From Rhizaria sp. SCN 62-66 (Eukaryota > Rhizaria, unplaced), in assembly GCA_001724265.1 (NCBI GenBank), contig MEDY01000337.1:1-34540 (forward strand): a stretch of DNA of 34,540 nucleotides. The letters are read 5' to 3'. The translations under genes were made by a program, and so were the position numbers. Positions 1-11,633 of the stretch are shown here, piece after piece (positions within the stretch are counted from its first letter, which is position 1; each line of letters begins with the position of its first letter). Below the pieces are notes generated by a model. That model did no database searches and had not been told where the DNA came from. It saw nothing but the letters and a program-made list of their open reading frames with translations.

Positions 1-1940
1 GCGCGCGCGGTCCCGCTCCTCGGCCTCGGCGCGCGCGCATGTCTCCTCCGCGGCCGTCGCGGCCGCCGCCAGCGTCTCGCGGGCCGCTGCCTCGGCGCGC
101 GCGCGCTCGCCGGCCGCGTCGCGTAGCTCGCGTTCTGCCGCAACACGGTCCTCGCGCGCGCGTCGCAGCAGCGCGGCGGCCTCCGTGCCCGCCTTGTGCG
201 CGGCTGCGGCGGCCTCGGCCTCGGCGCGGCGCGTCACGGCCGCGGCGGCCTCGGCTGCAGCGGCGGCGGCGCGGTCGCGCTCCTCGCTGGCGGCGGCCTC
301 AGCGCGCTCCAGCTGCTGCCGCGCGGCGCGCACCACGGTCTCGGCCTCTGCGCGCGCGCGGGCCAGACAGTCGGCGGCCTCGGCCTCGGCCTTGCGCAGC
401 CTCTCGCGCGCGTCGCCCTCAGCCTTGTCGCGCTCGCCCGCCGCCGCCGCCGCAGCGCGCTGCCGCTCATCCTTGCCCGCGCGCGCTGCCGCGGCCGCCT
501 CGGCGCGGGCAGCGGCAACGACGCCGTCGGCCTCGACCGCTGCGCGCCTGAGTCGCTCGTCAGCATGCGCGTCGGCGCGCTCGCGCAGGCGCGCGGCCTC
601 GGCGGCCACCTGCTCGCGGTCCTCGCGCGCGCTCCTGAGCAGCGCCTCGGCCTCGGCGGCCGCGGCGGACAGCGCGGCTGCGGCGTCGGCGTCGGCGCGG
701 CGAGCGCGTTCCGTCGCGGCGGCCTCCGAGGCGGCTGCCGCGGCGCGCGCCTCCCGGGCGGCCAGCTCGCGGTCGCCGCGGGCCTTGGCAGCGAGCGCGT
801 CGGCCTCGGCGCGCGCGGCTGCCAACACGGCGGTGGCGTCGCCGTTGGCCCTGGCCATGACGGCGACTGCGGCATCTTTGGCCGCGGCGAGCGCGGCGGC
901 GCACTCGGCCTCGGTGCGGGCCAGCACGCGCTCGCGCGAGGCCGCCGTGTCGGCGTCGACAGACCGCAGCTCATCCTGCAGCGCCGCCGCCTCCTGCTGC
1001 AGGCGCGCGCGGTCCGCAGCCACCTGCGCCGCCGCGGCCTCGCGCTCCGAATCCACAGCGGCGCGCAGCGCGGCGGCCTGCTGCTCAGCCGCGGCCAGCA
1101 GGGCCCCGGCGGCGGCGTCGGCCTCGGTGACGGCGCGCGCCCTGAGCGCGGCGGCGCGGGCGTCCTCCTCGGCAACTCGGGCCTCGGCGGCCACCACGGC
1201 GGCCGCAGCGGTCTCGCTCTCCCGCGCCGCCGCCGCGCGCGCGGCCTCGGTCTCAGCCGCGGCCCGAGCGCGCTCTCGGTTCGCGTCGGCCGCAGCGTCC
1301 TCGCGCGCGCGCGCCGCGGCCCGCGCAGCCTCAGCCTTGTCGACGCGCGCGCTGTCACGCTCTGCTGTCGCCGCGGCGCGCGCGCGGGTCAGCGCGGCCT
1401 CGGCCTCGGCGGCCACGGCGCGTGCCTGCTCCTCGGCCTGCGCCAGGATTGCGTCGCGCTCGCGCCGCGCGTCGGCAATTGCCGCGGCGGCGTCGGCGCC
1501 CGCGCGTTCGGCCACGTCCAGCGCGCGCTGCCGCACGGCTGCCGTGTCAAGCGCGGCGGCGCGGCGCGCGGCCTCGGCCTCGGCCTTGGCGGCGTCGCGC
1601 GCCTGCGCAGCGGCCACGGCATCGGCCCGCGCCGCCGCCGCCTCTCCGCGCGCGCGCTGCGCGTCACCAACGTCGCGCTGCAGCTCCTGCAGCACCATCT
1701 CCGCGGCCATCACCTGCGCGCGTGCGGCGGTGGCGTCGGCCAGCGCTCGTGTCGCGGCCGCCTGCTCCTGCGCCCGCGAGGCCTCGGCGTCGTCCAGCGA
1801 AGCCAGCACCTCCGCGATGCGCGCGCGGTGCGCGGCGAGCTGGGCCTCCTCGCCCTGCCGCGCTGCTGCGAGCGCGGCCAGTTCGGCGCCCAGCCCGTCG
1901 CGCTGGCGGGCGAGCGCTTCGGCCTCGGCCGCCCCTGTTG
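1..1940 (-). other. Long Ala/Glu/Arg coiled-coil segment, open frame without stop
   Basis: Reading the minus strand with plus-strand triplets starting at 1, 4, 7 and so on gives a continuous stop-free frame from about 1940 to base 1. It is dominated by AEAEA, ARAEAE, RARAEAE and AAARE runs, with Leu or Val spaced as in heptads and almost no Pro or Gly. This is a long alanine-rich coiled coil of roughly 640 residues. It continues the helical sequence that begins near 2150 in another frame (ELAQTRDELAAAVAAA), so it belongs to the same protein. The other frames over this stretch are Arg/Pro-rich shadows. Confidence 0.7.
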
Positions 1941-4900
1941 CGCCGCGCACAGCCCGCTGAGCCGCTCCAGGCGCGCCGCGGCCGCCGCAGCCGTTTCGGT
2001 CGCGGCGGCCGCGGCGGCCTCGGCCTCGGCGGCGGCGCGCTGCTGCAGCGCAGCGTCGCGCGTGGCGGCGGCCACGGCGGCGGCCAGCTCGTCGCGCGTC
2101 TGCGCTAGCTCCAGCGCCGCGTGGTGCGCCGCCGCCAGCGCTGCAAAGCCCTCGTTCACGTCCTCAGTGCTCGGCGCCGCGGGGGAAGTGCTGTTGGCGA
2201 CCGCGGTAGTCGTGGTGTTGTCGGCGGAGCTCGCGGCAAGGCCGGCGGGCAACTTCCTGCGCGGAGAAACAACGTTGCCGTCGGCGTGGGTCTGGCCGCG
2301 GGCGGCGTGGAACGTGTGGGCCGTGCCAGTGGCAGTCGTAGTGCCGGGCTTGGAGGGCGTGGTGATCTTGCTGCTGCTGTAGAGCGAGTGCGCCTTGACT
2401 GCAGCTTCAGCGTCGTTGCTGCCGGCAGTGGCGTTAAATCGGTCGTGCTTCGGGGAGACGCTGCTGAAGCTCCTGTTCGCCGCAACAGGCTCGGCGTCGT
2501 CAGCGTTAGGCTCAGCGTACTCGCCGTCGTCGCCCTCGTAGTCATCCTCACGGTCACCGAGATGCTCGTCGTCGTAGTCCTCGACATAGTCCTCGTTCTG
2601 CACAGCGTTCCCGTCGCCATCGACATCGCCTAGTGACTCCGCAGCCGCCGAGGGCGAGGGCGGCGGGATGTGCCGGAGCGCGCCCGAGGCTAGCGCGCGC
2701 AGCAGCGTGACACTCTCGCCCACGCGCCGCCGCAGCTGCGTCACCAGCATGCGGTCGCTCGCCGACAACGCGAACCACGCGGCGCGGTACTGCTCCGCGC
2801 GCCGCAGCACCGCGGCCGCCGCGCGCGCACCCGCGGCCTCCGCGGCTGCCTCGGCCTCGGCGCTCACGAACGCCTCGGACGCATCGCCGTCAGCGTTAGC
2901 TGCACTGCGCTGCTTCTGGGCGGACTTGGGCGGTGCGACGGTGCGGGCACGCATGACGACCTTGGCGAAGGCCATGGCGCGGGCCTTGCCGGCCGCCCGC
3001 GCCGTCTGGTCTTGGTCGCACCAGTCGACACCGCCCACGCAGTCGCTGCGCGCAGCAGCTGCAGCGTTGTCTGCCGCGTCGTCATCCGTGTTCTTGTCGT
3101 CGGCGTCGTAATCGAGAGTAATGATGTCGCCGATCTTGTCAACGGCCTCGTTCGCGAGGCGACCCAACTTGTTCGCGTAGATGACGGCGTTGCGCGCGCC
3201 GGGGTCGCCGACCACGCGCGGCAGGCGGCCCGCCACGCCCAGCGCGAACTCCTCCACCACGGCCCCCAGCAGCCGCAGCGGCACGCTCGCGGACGCCGCG
3301 CCGCCGTCGGCGCTGTCGGCGCCGTCGGCGCTGTAGACGGTGTCGCCGTCGCCGTCGCGGGGGCGCGCGCCGTAGCCGCCGCCGTAGCCGCCGCCGGGAC
3401 TGCGGTAGTCGTGGTCGCCCGGCAGCGCCCAGAGCTGTGGGTCGATGCTGCCCACACTGTGCAGCGCACTCTGCAGCGCGCTGTGGCCCACGCTGTGGCT
3501 CCCGCTGTGCGGTCCGCCGCCACCGTGCTTCTTGCCCTTCGACGGGGACTGCGACTGTGCGAGCCAGTCCGCGAGCGCGGGACGCGCCAGGTCGGCTGCG
3601 GTGTAGACAGCCGGGCCCGAGATCGCGGCGGGCAGCGGGTGCCGCGTCGCGCCGGGGCCCATCCACGGCCGAGGACTCTCGCGGCCTTCGGCGGCCGCCA
3701 GACGCGCGCGCTCGGCCTCCACCTCGGCCGCCTGCCGCGCCATCGTCTCGCGCAAAGGGTCTGGTTGTGAGAAAGAATGAAGGGCTATTTGTGAGTGTTT
3801 AAATTTGATTTGACGATACAATAAGTAAAACACAAATGATGGGATGCAAATAAATAAATGAAAGTCAGTTCGTTTCTTCTTAAGTCGCACCTTGCTCCTG
3901 TTTCTTATCTTCGAACTCAACCTCAGCCTCAGGCTCTGCCTCTGCCTTTGAGTCCGCCTTGTCGTCCTGCTGCGCAGCCTGCTCTGCGGTCTGCTCCCGC
4001 TCGCGCTGCTGCTTCCTGCGGAGCCTCTTCTGGCGGTAGTACTCCTCGCGGCGGTGCTCGCGGATGCAGCCCTCGGTGCGGTCGCGGTAGTAGCGGTGCC
4101 CGCCTTCGGTCGTGAACGAGTCGCGGTGGAACACCTCGAACGACGTCGCGCCGCTCCCCGCGTGGCACACGCACGCGCACTGCTCCGCGCGCCTGAACCG
4201 GCTCTTGCTGCCGCTCGCGGCGGCGGCCGCGGCGGCGGCGGCGGGAGGCCCGCACGCGGCGCAGTGCTCCAGCGCCGGCTCGCGCATCGAGAGCGGCATC
4301 GAGTCGTCGCTCACGTCGCTGCCATCGCAGTCGCCGCCAGCAGCAGCTCCCACGCCAGCAGCGCCGGCGCCAGCGTGGACAATGGGGTCGCTGTCGGTCG
4401 CGACGACGGCGTCGGCGTCGACAGCGTTGTTGTCGTCCACGTCGTTGGCGTTGGCGTTGGCGGTCGCGTCAGGATCATTATCATTATCATTGTCAGTCTC
4501 AGGCTCGGCCTCAGTCTTCGTCTCGCTCTTGTAGTCGTCATCACCATCAGCAACCGCGCCAACAGAGTCCTGCTGCGGCGCGTCTTGTGCCAGCGCCTCC
4601 AGCTCCGCGGCAGTTGCAGCGAAGCTCACCCCAGAGGCGGCGCAGTCGGGCACCGGCAGACGCGTGGTCACGGCCAGCGGGTCTGACTCGGCCTCGGCCT
4701 CTGCGTCGGCCAGCGTGGCGGCGTCGAAGGCGTCTAGCGGCTTTGCCACCGGAGGCTTCGTGCTATCGGCGTTGTCAGCGGCAGCGGCGTCCATGGCGCT
4801 TGTGCCAACGTCCACGCCGTGCTGCGGACTGAGTCCACGCTGAGGGCTCGCGCCTTGCTGAGGGCTCGCGCCTTGCTGAGGGCTCACGCCGTGCTGAGGA

Positions 4901-7900
4901 CTGAGGCTGGGGGAGGAAGGCAGCAGCGCGCGCTTGGGTTGCGCACGCGCGTAGGGTCCAGCGAGCTGCGCCACGACCTTGACTGGAGCCAGGCGCGCCA
5001 TGAGCGCGTCGACCGCGGACCCCGCCGCGGCGCCCTGACCCGCGGCACCGTGGCGAGGCGAGTCCGCGGGCGAGCGGCCGTGCGGCGAGCCCCCCGCGGG
5101 GGACAGGTAGGGTGACCGGTACGGCGACCGGTACGGCGACGAGGGGCCCGGAGACCCGCCGCCGCCCACGCGGCCGCCAACAGCGCCCGCGCCAGCCATG
5201 CCCGCGTTGTGAGGCGAGAGCGCGCTGGCGTTGTTAAAGGCCGAGTGCGCCGCGAGGCGGGCACCGTAGTGGTCCGCCGCCGCCGCCCCCGCCGCAGTGG
5301 GCTCCAGCACGGTGGGGGCCGGGGCGGGGGCCAGCGCCAGCGCCGCGGCGGCGTCTGCGCGCGCGGCTGCCAGCTGCACTGTGACGGCCGTGAAGGACTC
5401 GTCCGACGCGGGGTCCGCGTCAGCAGCGGCGTCGGGACTCTTCGCAGCTTCGGCTTCAGCCTCCGTCTTCGCAGCCTCGGTCTCAGCCTGAGCCTCAGCG
5501 ACTGCGACAGCTGCGACAACGTCCTCGTCAGCAGCGGCCGCGCCGGCCTCGCCGTTCGCGGCCTGCGCGTCGCGGAGCACACAGTCGAGGCCCTGGCCCA
5601 GCTTCGTCAGCGCGCGGCACAGCCAGCGGGCCTCGCGCTGCGCCTCAGCGGCCGCAGCGGCCCCGGCGACCGCGGCGGCCTTGGCGGCGGTGTGCGCGAC
5701 CGCGAAGGACTCGGCCGCCTCCTGGACGGACGCCAGCAGCAGCCGCGTCGCCACTGCGCCCACCGGCGTCGCAGCAGCCGCCGCGACAGCAGCGGTCTGA
5801 GCAGCGGCAGCAGCGTCCATGTGGCGGACGGAGCAGAGGCCAAGCGCGCCGCGCGCGCCCCTGAGACAGTCGAAGTACGGCGAGCCGGCGGGCCCCGGGC
5901 CGGCTTCAAGCGGGCGCGAAGCCAGCGCGAGCAGCGAGCGCGCGTAGGGCGCGCACGCGGCGCCGGGGTTGGGCCGCGCGAGCGACAGGAAGCCGCTGGG
6001 CGGGAGGTGCTCCGACGCGAGCCTGCTGTGGGCCCCGCGGGCCCGGTCCGTCCACTCGCTGTTGTGGCGGGCCACCGCGGCGGGCTCGGCGGCGCGCCAG
6101 CTGTCCAGCGCGCGGCGGCTCGTGCGCGGCTGCCCCGCCAGCCACAGCCCGTGCAGGTTGCGGCTGTACGTCACGGCCGCGGGCACTAGCTGCGCGGACA
6201 CGTTGGCGTGGTTGCAGCGGCGGAAGCGTGGCGGTTCGGCCGCTAGCACCCAGTCCTGGTCGAAGCGCAGGAAGTAGTGCCCATTGCGCGGGTCGCGGCG
6301 CAGCGCGCGGTCCTGCTCCTCTTCGGCGGCCACAGCGGCCAGCGCGGCCGTGTAGCGCGCGTACTCGGCCGCCTCGCGCCGCGCGCGGGCCGCCGCGCGC
6401 TCTGCGTCGCCGCAGTCGTCGCTCTCGCTCTCGCCGCTGTCGTGGCCAGCGAGGGGCGGCGCATCGCCGGAGAGGAAGTCACCGTTAGCCCTCCGCTCAC
6501 CGTCGCTGCCGTCATGGTTGCTGTCGGACGCAAGCGCGCTCTCGGCGGCCTCGGCGAGCGCGCGCAGGTGGTGCGCCAAGCGGGCCTCACGCTGTCGCTC
6601 GCGCTCGGCGCGGCTGTTGTGCGCGTACCCGTAGCACTCGTACACGCACTCGCCGGTGCTGCCGTCGAGCACACTGAACACGCCCGAGTCCACCGCAGCC
6701 CCGATCTCACCGCTGCCATCTGCGCTGTGGGCGCTGTAGGCAGCGTTGGCGGCGTGCGCGTCGTAGAGCGGGACGCGCGCGCCCCAGGCAAAGGCGCTAA
6801 GCGCGTGGAGGTGAGTGTCGCCGCTGATAAAGGGACACGTCTGCGCACAGTCGCTCTCGCCCTGGTCCTGCGTGCGCCAGTAGAACTCGCGGCCCCACTC
6901 AGCTTCACTCTCGCTCTCACTAAACACGCTACCTTCATTGCTGTCCTTGGCGTCGGCGCCAGTTGCCGAGTCAGACTTTCCGGCCTGCTGCTCCTGCTGC
7001 TGGTACTCGAGCTGGCGGTCTGCGCGGCGATCTGCGCTGCGGCGCGCGCGCACGTGCCAGGCGGCCGAGTCCGCGACAGGCCGCGCGCGGAGCCGCAGCG
7101 CTGCGCACGCCGCGTCGAGCCCACCGTAGAGCGCGGCCGCAGACTCCGCGCCCAGCGCCGCCTTGTAGCGTGAAAACAGGCCTGCCGCAGAGTAGGCGCC
7201 GGGCGGGGCCTGCGACTTCAACTGCGACTGAGACTGACTGTGAGCGGTGTCGTTCGAGGTTGCGGTTGTGGCAGCAAGAGTGAGCGGGGCGGGGGGCACC
7301 ACGGTCTCGAGCGCGGCCGCGAGCAGCAGCAGGGTAAGCGAACGCGCCAGCCGCCCGCAGAGCTGGCCCTGCAGGTACGCCGTGGCTTCGATGCTGTGCG
7401 CCAGCTCCGCCAGCTTGTCCAGCGTAACTGCATTCAGGCCAGCGCCAGCGCCAGAGCCAGTGCTAGAGCTTGACTCAGTGGTGTTTGTGCTGTTGCTGTT
7501 GATGGATGCAGAGAGGGCAAGGAAGTTAAGCCGCGTGAGGTTGGCGTTCCGTCTAAGATAGGCCGCCTCTTCGTAGAACTCGGCCAGCTCGTCGCCCGCG
7601 ACAAGCACGTTGCCGCGCCCGTCGGTGATCACGGTTTGAACGTTGTCCTTCGCCTTCGCGCTCGCAATCGGGCTGTTGTTTGCAGTGGTTGCGCTAGCGC
7701 TGGCGTCCCTATTGTCTTTATGCACCTCGTTGGGGCTGAAGAGCGTGATGGCGTTGTTCTTGGCCGTGTACATATGCGACATCAGGCTCGCGGACGGCTT
7801 AACTTTGGAGGCACTGCGCGCAGTCGCTGCGCTCTTGCTCTCGCTCTTGCGGGGCGTCCCAGTGCTCCTGCTCGCGCTGGCCTCAACCTCCGCCTCCGAG

Positions 7901-10842
7901 TCAGAGCAGGACTCGCTCTCGCCCTCGCTCTCCTCTGCACCCGCCACACCTGCAGCCTGTGAGCCCGTCACCGTCCCACTCTGCGCATCACTCTGCGCCT
8001 GCGCCTCCGGGTGCGCGCGCAGCCAGTCGTCGCCGTTGACGCCCGGGACGCCGGCGCGCACGAGCTCGAGCAGGAGCCGCTTGCGGAGCGCGGTGGCGTC
8101 TCGCTGGAGCTGCCCCAGCGCCGTGACGGCTGCGTGCAGCGCCGCGGGCGTCAAGAACAGCAAACCGGGCGCCAGCACCGGCAGCGCAAACCCGCGGGCC
8201 GCGGCGGGTGCGGCGCCGCGCGAGACGGGCCCGCCCGCCGCCGTCGCCGCCGCGGGGTCGTCGTTGGCCTGCGGCTGGTCGGCGAAGGGAAAGAAGCGGC
8301 CGTGCGCGGTGAGGGTGGCGATGGCCAGCTCCGTGTGCGCGCGCGCCGCGCGGTCGCCCAGCGCGCCCGCGGCAGCCGCCACGCGCGCAGCGACGCCCAG
8401 CCGGAACTCAAGCTCGCTCACAAGCCCACCGTGCGCAGCCGCAGAGTCGGCCGCTTCGCCATCGCTGTGCGCGGTGGTGCTGTGGCTGTTGTTGTAGTTG
8501 GTGAGCTCCGCTGCGGCCTCGGTGAGCGCGTCGCCCTCGACCAGTCTAAGGGCCTGCTGTAAGTGCCCCACAGCCCGCTGCGCCTCCGCCGCGTCGCGCG
8601 CCCGCTCGCCGGCAGTGGGTGCCACGGGCAGCGCAGACACGCCGTCCGCGCTGGCGGCCGTGGCGTGGCGGCTTAGCTTCCGCAGCGCGCGGGCGGCGTG
8701 ACGCAGGCTGCGGCGCAGCTTCTGCTGCTGGCTCTCCTGCAGCTGCATCGACGCACTGCTGCTGCTGTTCGTGATGTCGCTGCCACTCGTGCCGTTGATC
8801 TCAGCAACGCTCGGGATGACGACCGTGGTGGCGGCGCCCGTGATCTGCGCCCGCGCCGCGGTGAGTGCGGCCGCCGAGGCGAGGATCTGGTCCAGGAAGT
8901 ACCGCGTGTGCCGCGACACGTTGTGGCTATCAGTACCCGCCTTACCAGCAGTACAAGTCGCGCCACTGCTGCCCTCAGCCGCAACCGCGCCGTCACTGCC
9001 AGTCTCACTGCCGGTATTGGAGTGGCAGCGCGCCTGCGCGCGCGTCTCCCGAGCGAGCACGGCAGGCAGCACTGCGTCCACGACTGCGCTCAGCGCGGCC
9101 AGCCTTGGCGCGAGCCCGCGCGCCACGGCGTCAAGCGCGGCCGCGTTCTGCGCCAGCACGGCCCCCGCGGCGCGCAGACCGCGACGGCGCGGGCCGGCCG
9201 TGTGCCGCCAGAGCGCCAGCCCGCCCGCGACGGCGCGCTCCACGGCCGCCGCGAGCGGCAGCGTTTGCTGAGGAAGATCGGAGTCGCTCGCGGTGGCGGC
9301 GGTGCTGCTATTGAGGGCGGCGTAGAAGCTGTCGTTCATGCTCAGGTTGCAGTAGCTCGCGCCGCTCATGCTAGCGCTGGCGTTAATGTTGTGGGGCAGG
9401 GCGCGGCCCTGCTCGGCGGCGGCCACAACCCGCGCCAGCGACTGCGCGCGGCGGTCCAGCGCGCGACACGCCACCGCCACACTCACGGGCACAGGGGCCG
9501 CAGCAGGCGCGGCCACAAGCCGCTCGACGGCAGCCGCGGCCTCGGCCAGCGCGCCGGAGTCGAGTCGGGCCTGCAGCGGGGACAGCGCGCTGCGCATCAG
9601 GGGCACCGTGAGCTCGGTGCTCGCTGGTGCAATGACGGTCGAGTCATTCTCTGCCTCGGCATCAACCTCAGCCTCCACGTCAGTGTCAGTGTCATTGTCA
9701 GCCTCAGCGTTAACGTCGCCGCTGTCGCCAAGGCGGCGGAGGGCGATGTTGCCGAGGACGATGTGGGAGAGCAGGTACACCTCGGCGTCCACGCTCACGC
9801 CCGGTGGCAGCAGCGGGGGCTCCGTCGCCGCTGTAGTCGTCGCCGCAGTCGTCGTCGCAGCGGCAGAGGCAGCGGAGGCAGCGGGGGCAGCGGCAGTGGC
9901 AGCGGGAGCGGGAACGCTGGCGCTGCTGCCGCTCATATCAGTCGCATGCTCGGCGTCCCTGTCATTCGCCACACTGTGTGTGTCACCATAGGCGCCGTCG
10001 TTGTGACCGTGGGCGCCCTCGTTGTGACGACGGGCGCCCCAGCCCCTCGTCGCGCGCAGCGGCACGAGCGGCGCGGCCTCCTCGGGGTGCGCGCGAAGGT
10101 AAGCCGCCTCGGCCTGCTCGCTAGACACGCTCGCGAACGACTCGGTGCTCCCACGGGCCGCGGTCTGACCGCCGTGGCCGTGGCCGTGAGACTGCGACTG
10201 GAGGGCCCGCGCCTGTCTGCGCGCCTCTGCCCGCGCCAGCGAGCGCGCACGCTGGGCCTGCTCGCGGTCGCTGCGCTGTTGCTGGAGCAGCTCACACTCC
10301 TCGGCGTCGGTGTCATTGTAGCCCTCGCCGTCACTCTCGCCCATAGCCACGTCCTCCGCGTCAGAGTCGGCGTTTGCGGTTGCAGCAGCGTTGGTGTTGT
10401 TGCTGCGAGGCTGCTGCTGCTGTTGTTCGGCGCCGAGGGTGTCGCTGTGGAAGTCCCTCATCTGCCGCGCCACAGCCTGCGAGGCCAGGTGCGCGTGCAT
10501 CGCGCCGTGCCGCAGTGTGCCCACGCTCACAGCGTCCAGGGTGCGGCCCACGTCCTCGCCGTTGACGTCCGTGTTGTTATCGTCGTCGGTGCGGACGGCG
10601 TGGGGGCGCGGCGCGGTGTCGAACCGGTCGCGCGCCGGGATGGCGTGCAGCGGCAGCAGCGGCACCGCCACGGAAGAACCGAGGCCAGCCACCGCGCCGA
10701 GGCCGAGCGCAAGAGACGGGACGGGAGCGCCCGGACTGGTACTGGCCACAGGAGCAGCGTCCGTGTAAATGGTGTTGAGGTTGGCAGCGTTGCTAGGGCT
10801 GGGACGGGGGCCTGAGCCGGAGCCGCGCGGAGAGTGCGACAT
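1..10842 (-). CDS. Giant hypothetical protein with C-terminal coiled coil (3' end outside window)
   Basis: I do not recognise this protein. The first real ATG is at 10842 (protein begins MSHSPRGSGSG); an in-frame TTG at 10851 is not a likely start. Exon 1 runs 10842-3891 (about 2317 codons) and exon 2 starts at 3760 after a 130-nt intron. The spliced frame continues to about 1940, where the coiled-coil reading moves to another frame that stays open to base 1. That gives more than 3,500 residues in the window. Visible parts: Ser/Asn/Gln/Asp-rich N-terminus; Ala-rich, probably helical stretches (about residues 280-1200); a region with weak SET-domain resemblance (about 1380-1570); SPQ and SPY repeats (about 1900-2010); a Cys-rich patch (CAAC, CACVCH, about 2190-2225); a charged basic helix; an acidic segment (plus-strand 2500-2640); then about 700 residues of Ala/Glu/Arg coiled coil. 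No signal peptide or membrane segment was seen. It is probably a cytoplasmic or nuclear scaffold, which is inference only. Confidence 0.72.
3761..3890 (-). other. Intron in the giant coiled-coil gene
   Basis: On the minus strand the donor reads GTGCGACTTA from 3890, and the acceptor is a pyrimidine-rich TTCTTTCTCACAACCAG ending at 3761. The 130 nt are AT-rich between two GC-rich exons. Exon 1 ends with CAA G and exon 2 starts AC CCT TTG, so splicing makes an Asp codon and joins the two open frames exactly (EQ-D-PLRETMARQ). Without splicing, the upstream frame reaches a stop at once inside this segment (GAT-stop). Confidence 0.87.
4815..4908 (-). repeat. Tandem 18-bp repeat coding SPQxGx hexapeptides
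   Basis: Five consecutive copies of an 18-bp unit (plus strand GGGCTCGCGCCTTGCTGA and variants) encode SPQHGV, SPQQGA, SPQQGA, SPQRGL and SPQHGV within the giant protein (about residues 1980-2010). The two central units are nearly identical at DNA level, which suggests recent duplication. Ser-Pro steps could be proline-directed kinase sites (inference). Confidence 0.8.
5101..5148 (-). repeat. Short tandem repeat coding SPYRSPYRSPYLSP
   Basis: A 12-bp unit (plus strand GACCGGTACGGC and variants) is repeated and codes for SPYR/SPYL tetrapeptides. It sits just upstream, in protein order, of the SPQ repeat, so the giant protein has a Ser-Pro-rich, probably disordered stretch here. Confidence 0.7.
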
Positions 10843-11633
10843 GGCGCGCAAAAGAAAGCGAAAACTTAATTAGCGTGCACGCTGCAATATGTGTTAAGTC
10901 GTGTCGTTGAGGCTACGGCGGTGGCGCTGGTGAGGGCGAAAGAGGCCGAGGAACCAAAGGAGCCTGGTGCCGAAGCGGTCTTTGTGATGCCAGGAAAGGA
11001 TACAAGACTGTTAAACAAGAAAACAACTCGCGAAAGTCTTTGTCACTTTTGAGAAATAAGTATGAATACGTTTGTTTACGTTTCGATTGGTTGTGAGCGA
11101 GTAGGGAGAGCGAGAAAGGAAATCGTTGGAAGGTTGGTTAGGAATCGTAGCAGCGAAGGAACTTCATGGTCAAGGACTGCATAGAGCTCCGTCAATTTAA
11201 ATTAGAATTCACCTCAAGGTATTCCCGCCAACAATACACCTTAATTCATAATTATAGTTCCTTAGACATGCTTGCAGCGCACACTTGACACTTTTTTCTT
11301 ATAAGAGTGACATTGTTCCAACGGCTAGCAAAATTGTTGCTCGTTCGCTGCCACTGCAGCTGCAGGTTCTCAAAAAAAGACTTGGGCGCCAAATCGGCCT
11401 TCCTAGACCAGTCATATCTCTATAAACCGTTCGTCAATTCTAATGAAGATATGACATCCAAGATTTATTACACCACCAATCTATAATATTTGAATGCGAC
11501 ACCTTAAGCTAACTTTGTTCCTGTCTATTTTCGAATCCCATCCCAGCCCACCCCACAGAGCTTTCCCTCCCTCTCGCTGACGCGTGACCCTCCTGCAAGC
11601 CCCTGCCTGCTGCTCAGCTGTCTGCCCGTCGTC
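10843..11633. promoter_or_regulatory. Divergent intergenic region (giant gene / GCP4)
   Basis: This 791-bp gap separates the starts of two genes transcribed away from each other, so it should contain both promoters. It is far richer in A/T than the flanking exons. A TATAAA lies at 11421-11426, about 208 bp before the GCP4 ATG, and a CT-rich stretch (11550-11630) immediately precedes that ATG and may be 5' UTR. No tRNA, conserved ORF or transposon is visible. The exact promoter elements are not determined. Confidence 0.5.

Noticed and set aside
1930-1960. A 16-nt GT-AG segment at the frameshift as a micro-intron
   Set aside because: Removing GTGCGCGGCGCAACAG leaves the wrong frame (GGRGR) rather than the AAEAEA frame, and it is far shorter than the other introns.
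185-2382. Long plus-strand open frames opposite the coiled coil (591 and 728 residues)
   Set aside because: They are Ala/Ser/Arg or Gly/Arg-rich shadows of a GC-rich minus-strand exon; the AEAEA coiled-coil frame on the minus strand is the coherent one.
8698-10815. Plus-strand open frame of about 705 residues opposite the giant gene
   Set aside because: Arg/Gly/His-rich composition with no recognisable motif; it lies antisense to a longer frame that splices correctly to exon 2.
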